Source: Schlegelella_A sp038234975
Lineage (GTDB): Bacteria > Pseudomonadota > Gammaproteobacteria > Burkholderiales > Burkholderiaceae_C
Assembly (NCBI GenBank): GCA_038234975.1
Contig: JBBSUK010000084.1
Span: forward strand, 1 to 16,252
Direction of reading: 5' to 3'
DNA: 16,252 nucleotides
A model generated the notes under the pieces. That model saw only the letters and a list, made by a program, of their open reading frames with translations. It had not been told where the DNA came from and did no database searches. Of the stretch, positions 16,168 to 16,252 are shown piece by piece. The first letter of the stretch is position 1. Each line of letters starts with the position of its first letter. Made by a program: the position numbers and the translations under genes.

Positions 16168-16252
16168 TTGAACGCCGCCTTCAAGGCTCGCTTGAGGTCG
16201 TCGATGAGGTCGTCGACATCCTCGAGGCCGATCGAGAGGCGGATCGTGCCGG
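16164..16252 (-). CDS. Cys/Met metabolism PLP-dependent enzyme, C-terminal end (partial)
   Basis: Only the last 28 codons lie in the window; the gene enters from the right edge on the minus strand and ends at TGA 16166-16164. The visible protein is GTIRLSIGLEDVDDLIDD followed by LKRALKAAFK. The G-x-IRLS-x-GLED-x-DDL-x-DL pattern is the characteristic C-terminus of the cystathionine gamma-synthase, O-succinyl/acetylhomoserine sulfhydrylase and methionine gamma-lyase family. Which of these it is cannot be told from this piece. Its stop overlaps the GTG start of the hydrolase gene by 3 bases. Confidence 0.85.
   Translation of the reverse strand, partial: GTIRLSIGLEDVDDLIDDLKRALKAAFK

Overview
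The window is GC-rich throughout and densely coding on both strands, with no stretch over about 100 bases free of genes. The order smc, zipA-like, ligA, together with a full SMC rather than MukB and a TAXI-type TRAP importer, points to a betaproteobacterium, most likely Burkholderiales. This assignment rests on gene order and protein style; no rRNA or other taxonomic marker is present.

Left part, plus strand (2-1886): the 3' end of a gene that runs off the left edge encodes a zincin-like metallopeptidase domain. Its HEAGHAEDD motif and downstream Y-x6-E-WFAE motif resemble the catalytic core of anthrax lethal factor. It is followed 18-19 bases later by a small zinc-ribbon protein of the CpXC type. 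The pair could be an effector with a partner, and it is the most novel item here.

Centre, plus strand (1987-9513): a tightly packed housekeeping cluster. smc (chromosome condensation) overlaps a ZipA-like division gene by 4 bases. Then come ligA (NAD-dependent DNA ligase) and, overlapping it by 4 bases, a Nudix hydrolase.

Right part, minus strand (read from 16252 down to 9410): the last 28 codons of a Cys/Met-metabolism PLP enzyme, an alpha/beta hydrolase (4-base overlap), a 90-base gap with two strong hairpins, a class III aminotransferase, a beta-keto acid cleavage enzyme (BKACE/DUF849, 4-base overlap), a TAXI periplasmic binding protein, and a fused 4TM/12TM TRAP permease with a DUF3394 tail. 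The last four read as one operon: import an organic or amino acid, transaminate it to a beta-keto acid, and cleave that with acetyl-CoA. A beta-amino acid substrate would fit this logic but is inference.

The plus and minus blocks meet tail to tail at 9410-9513, where the Nudix and TRAP permease genes overlap by 104 bases. No tRNA, rRNA, insertion sequence, CRISPR array or convincing promoter was seen.
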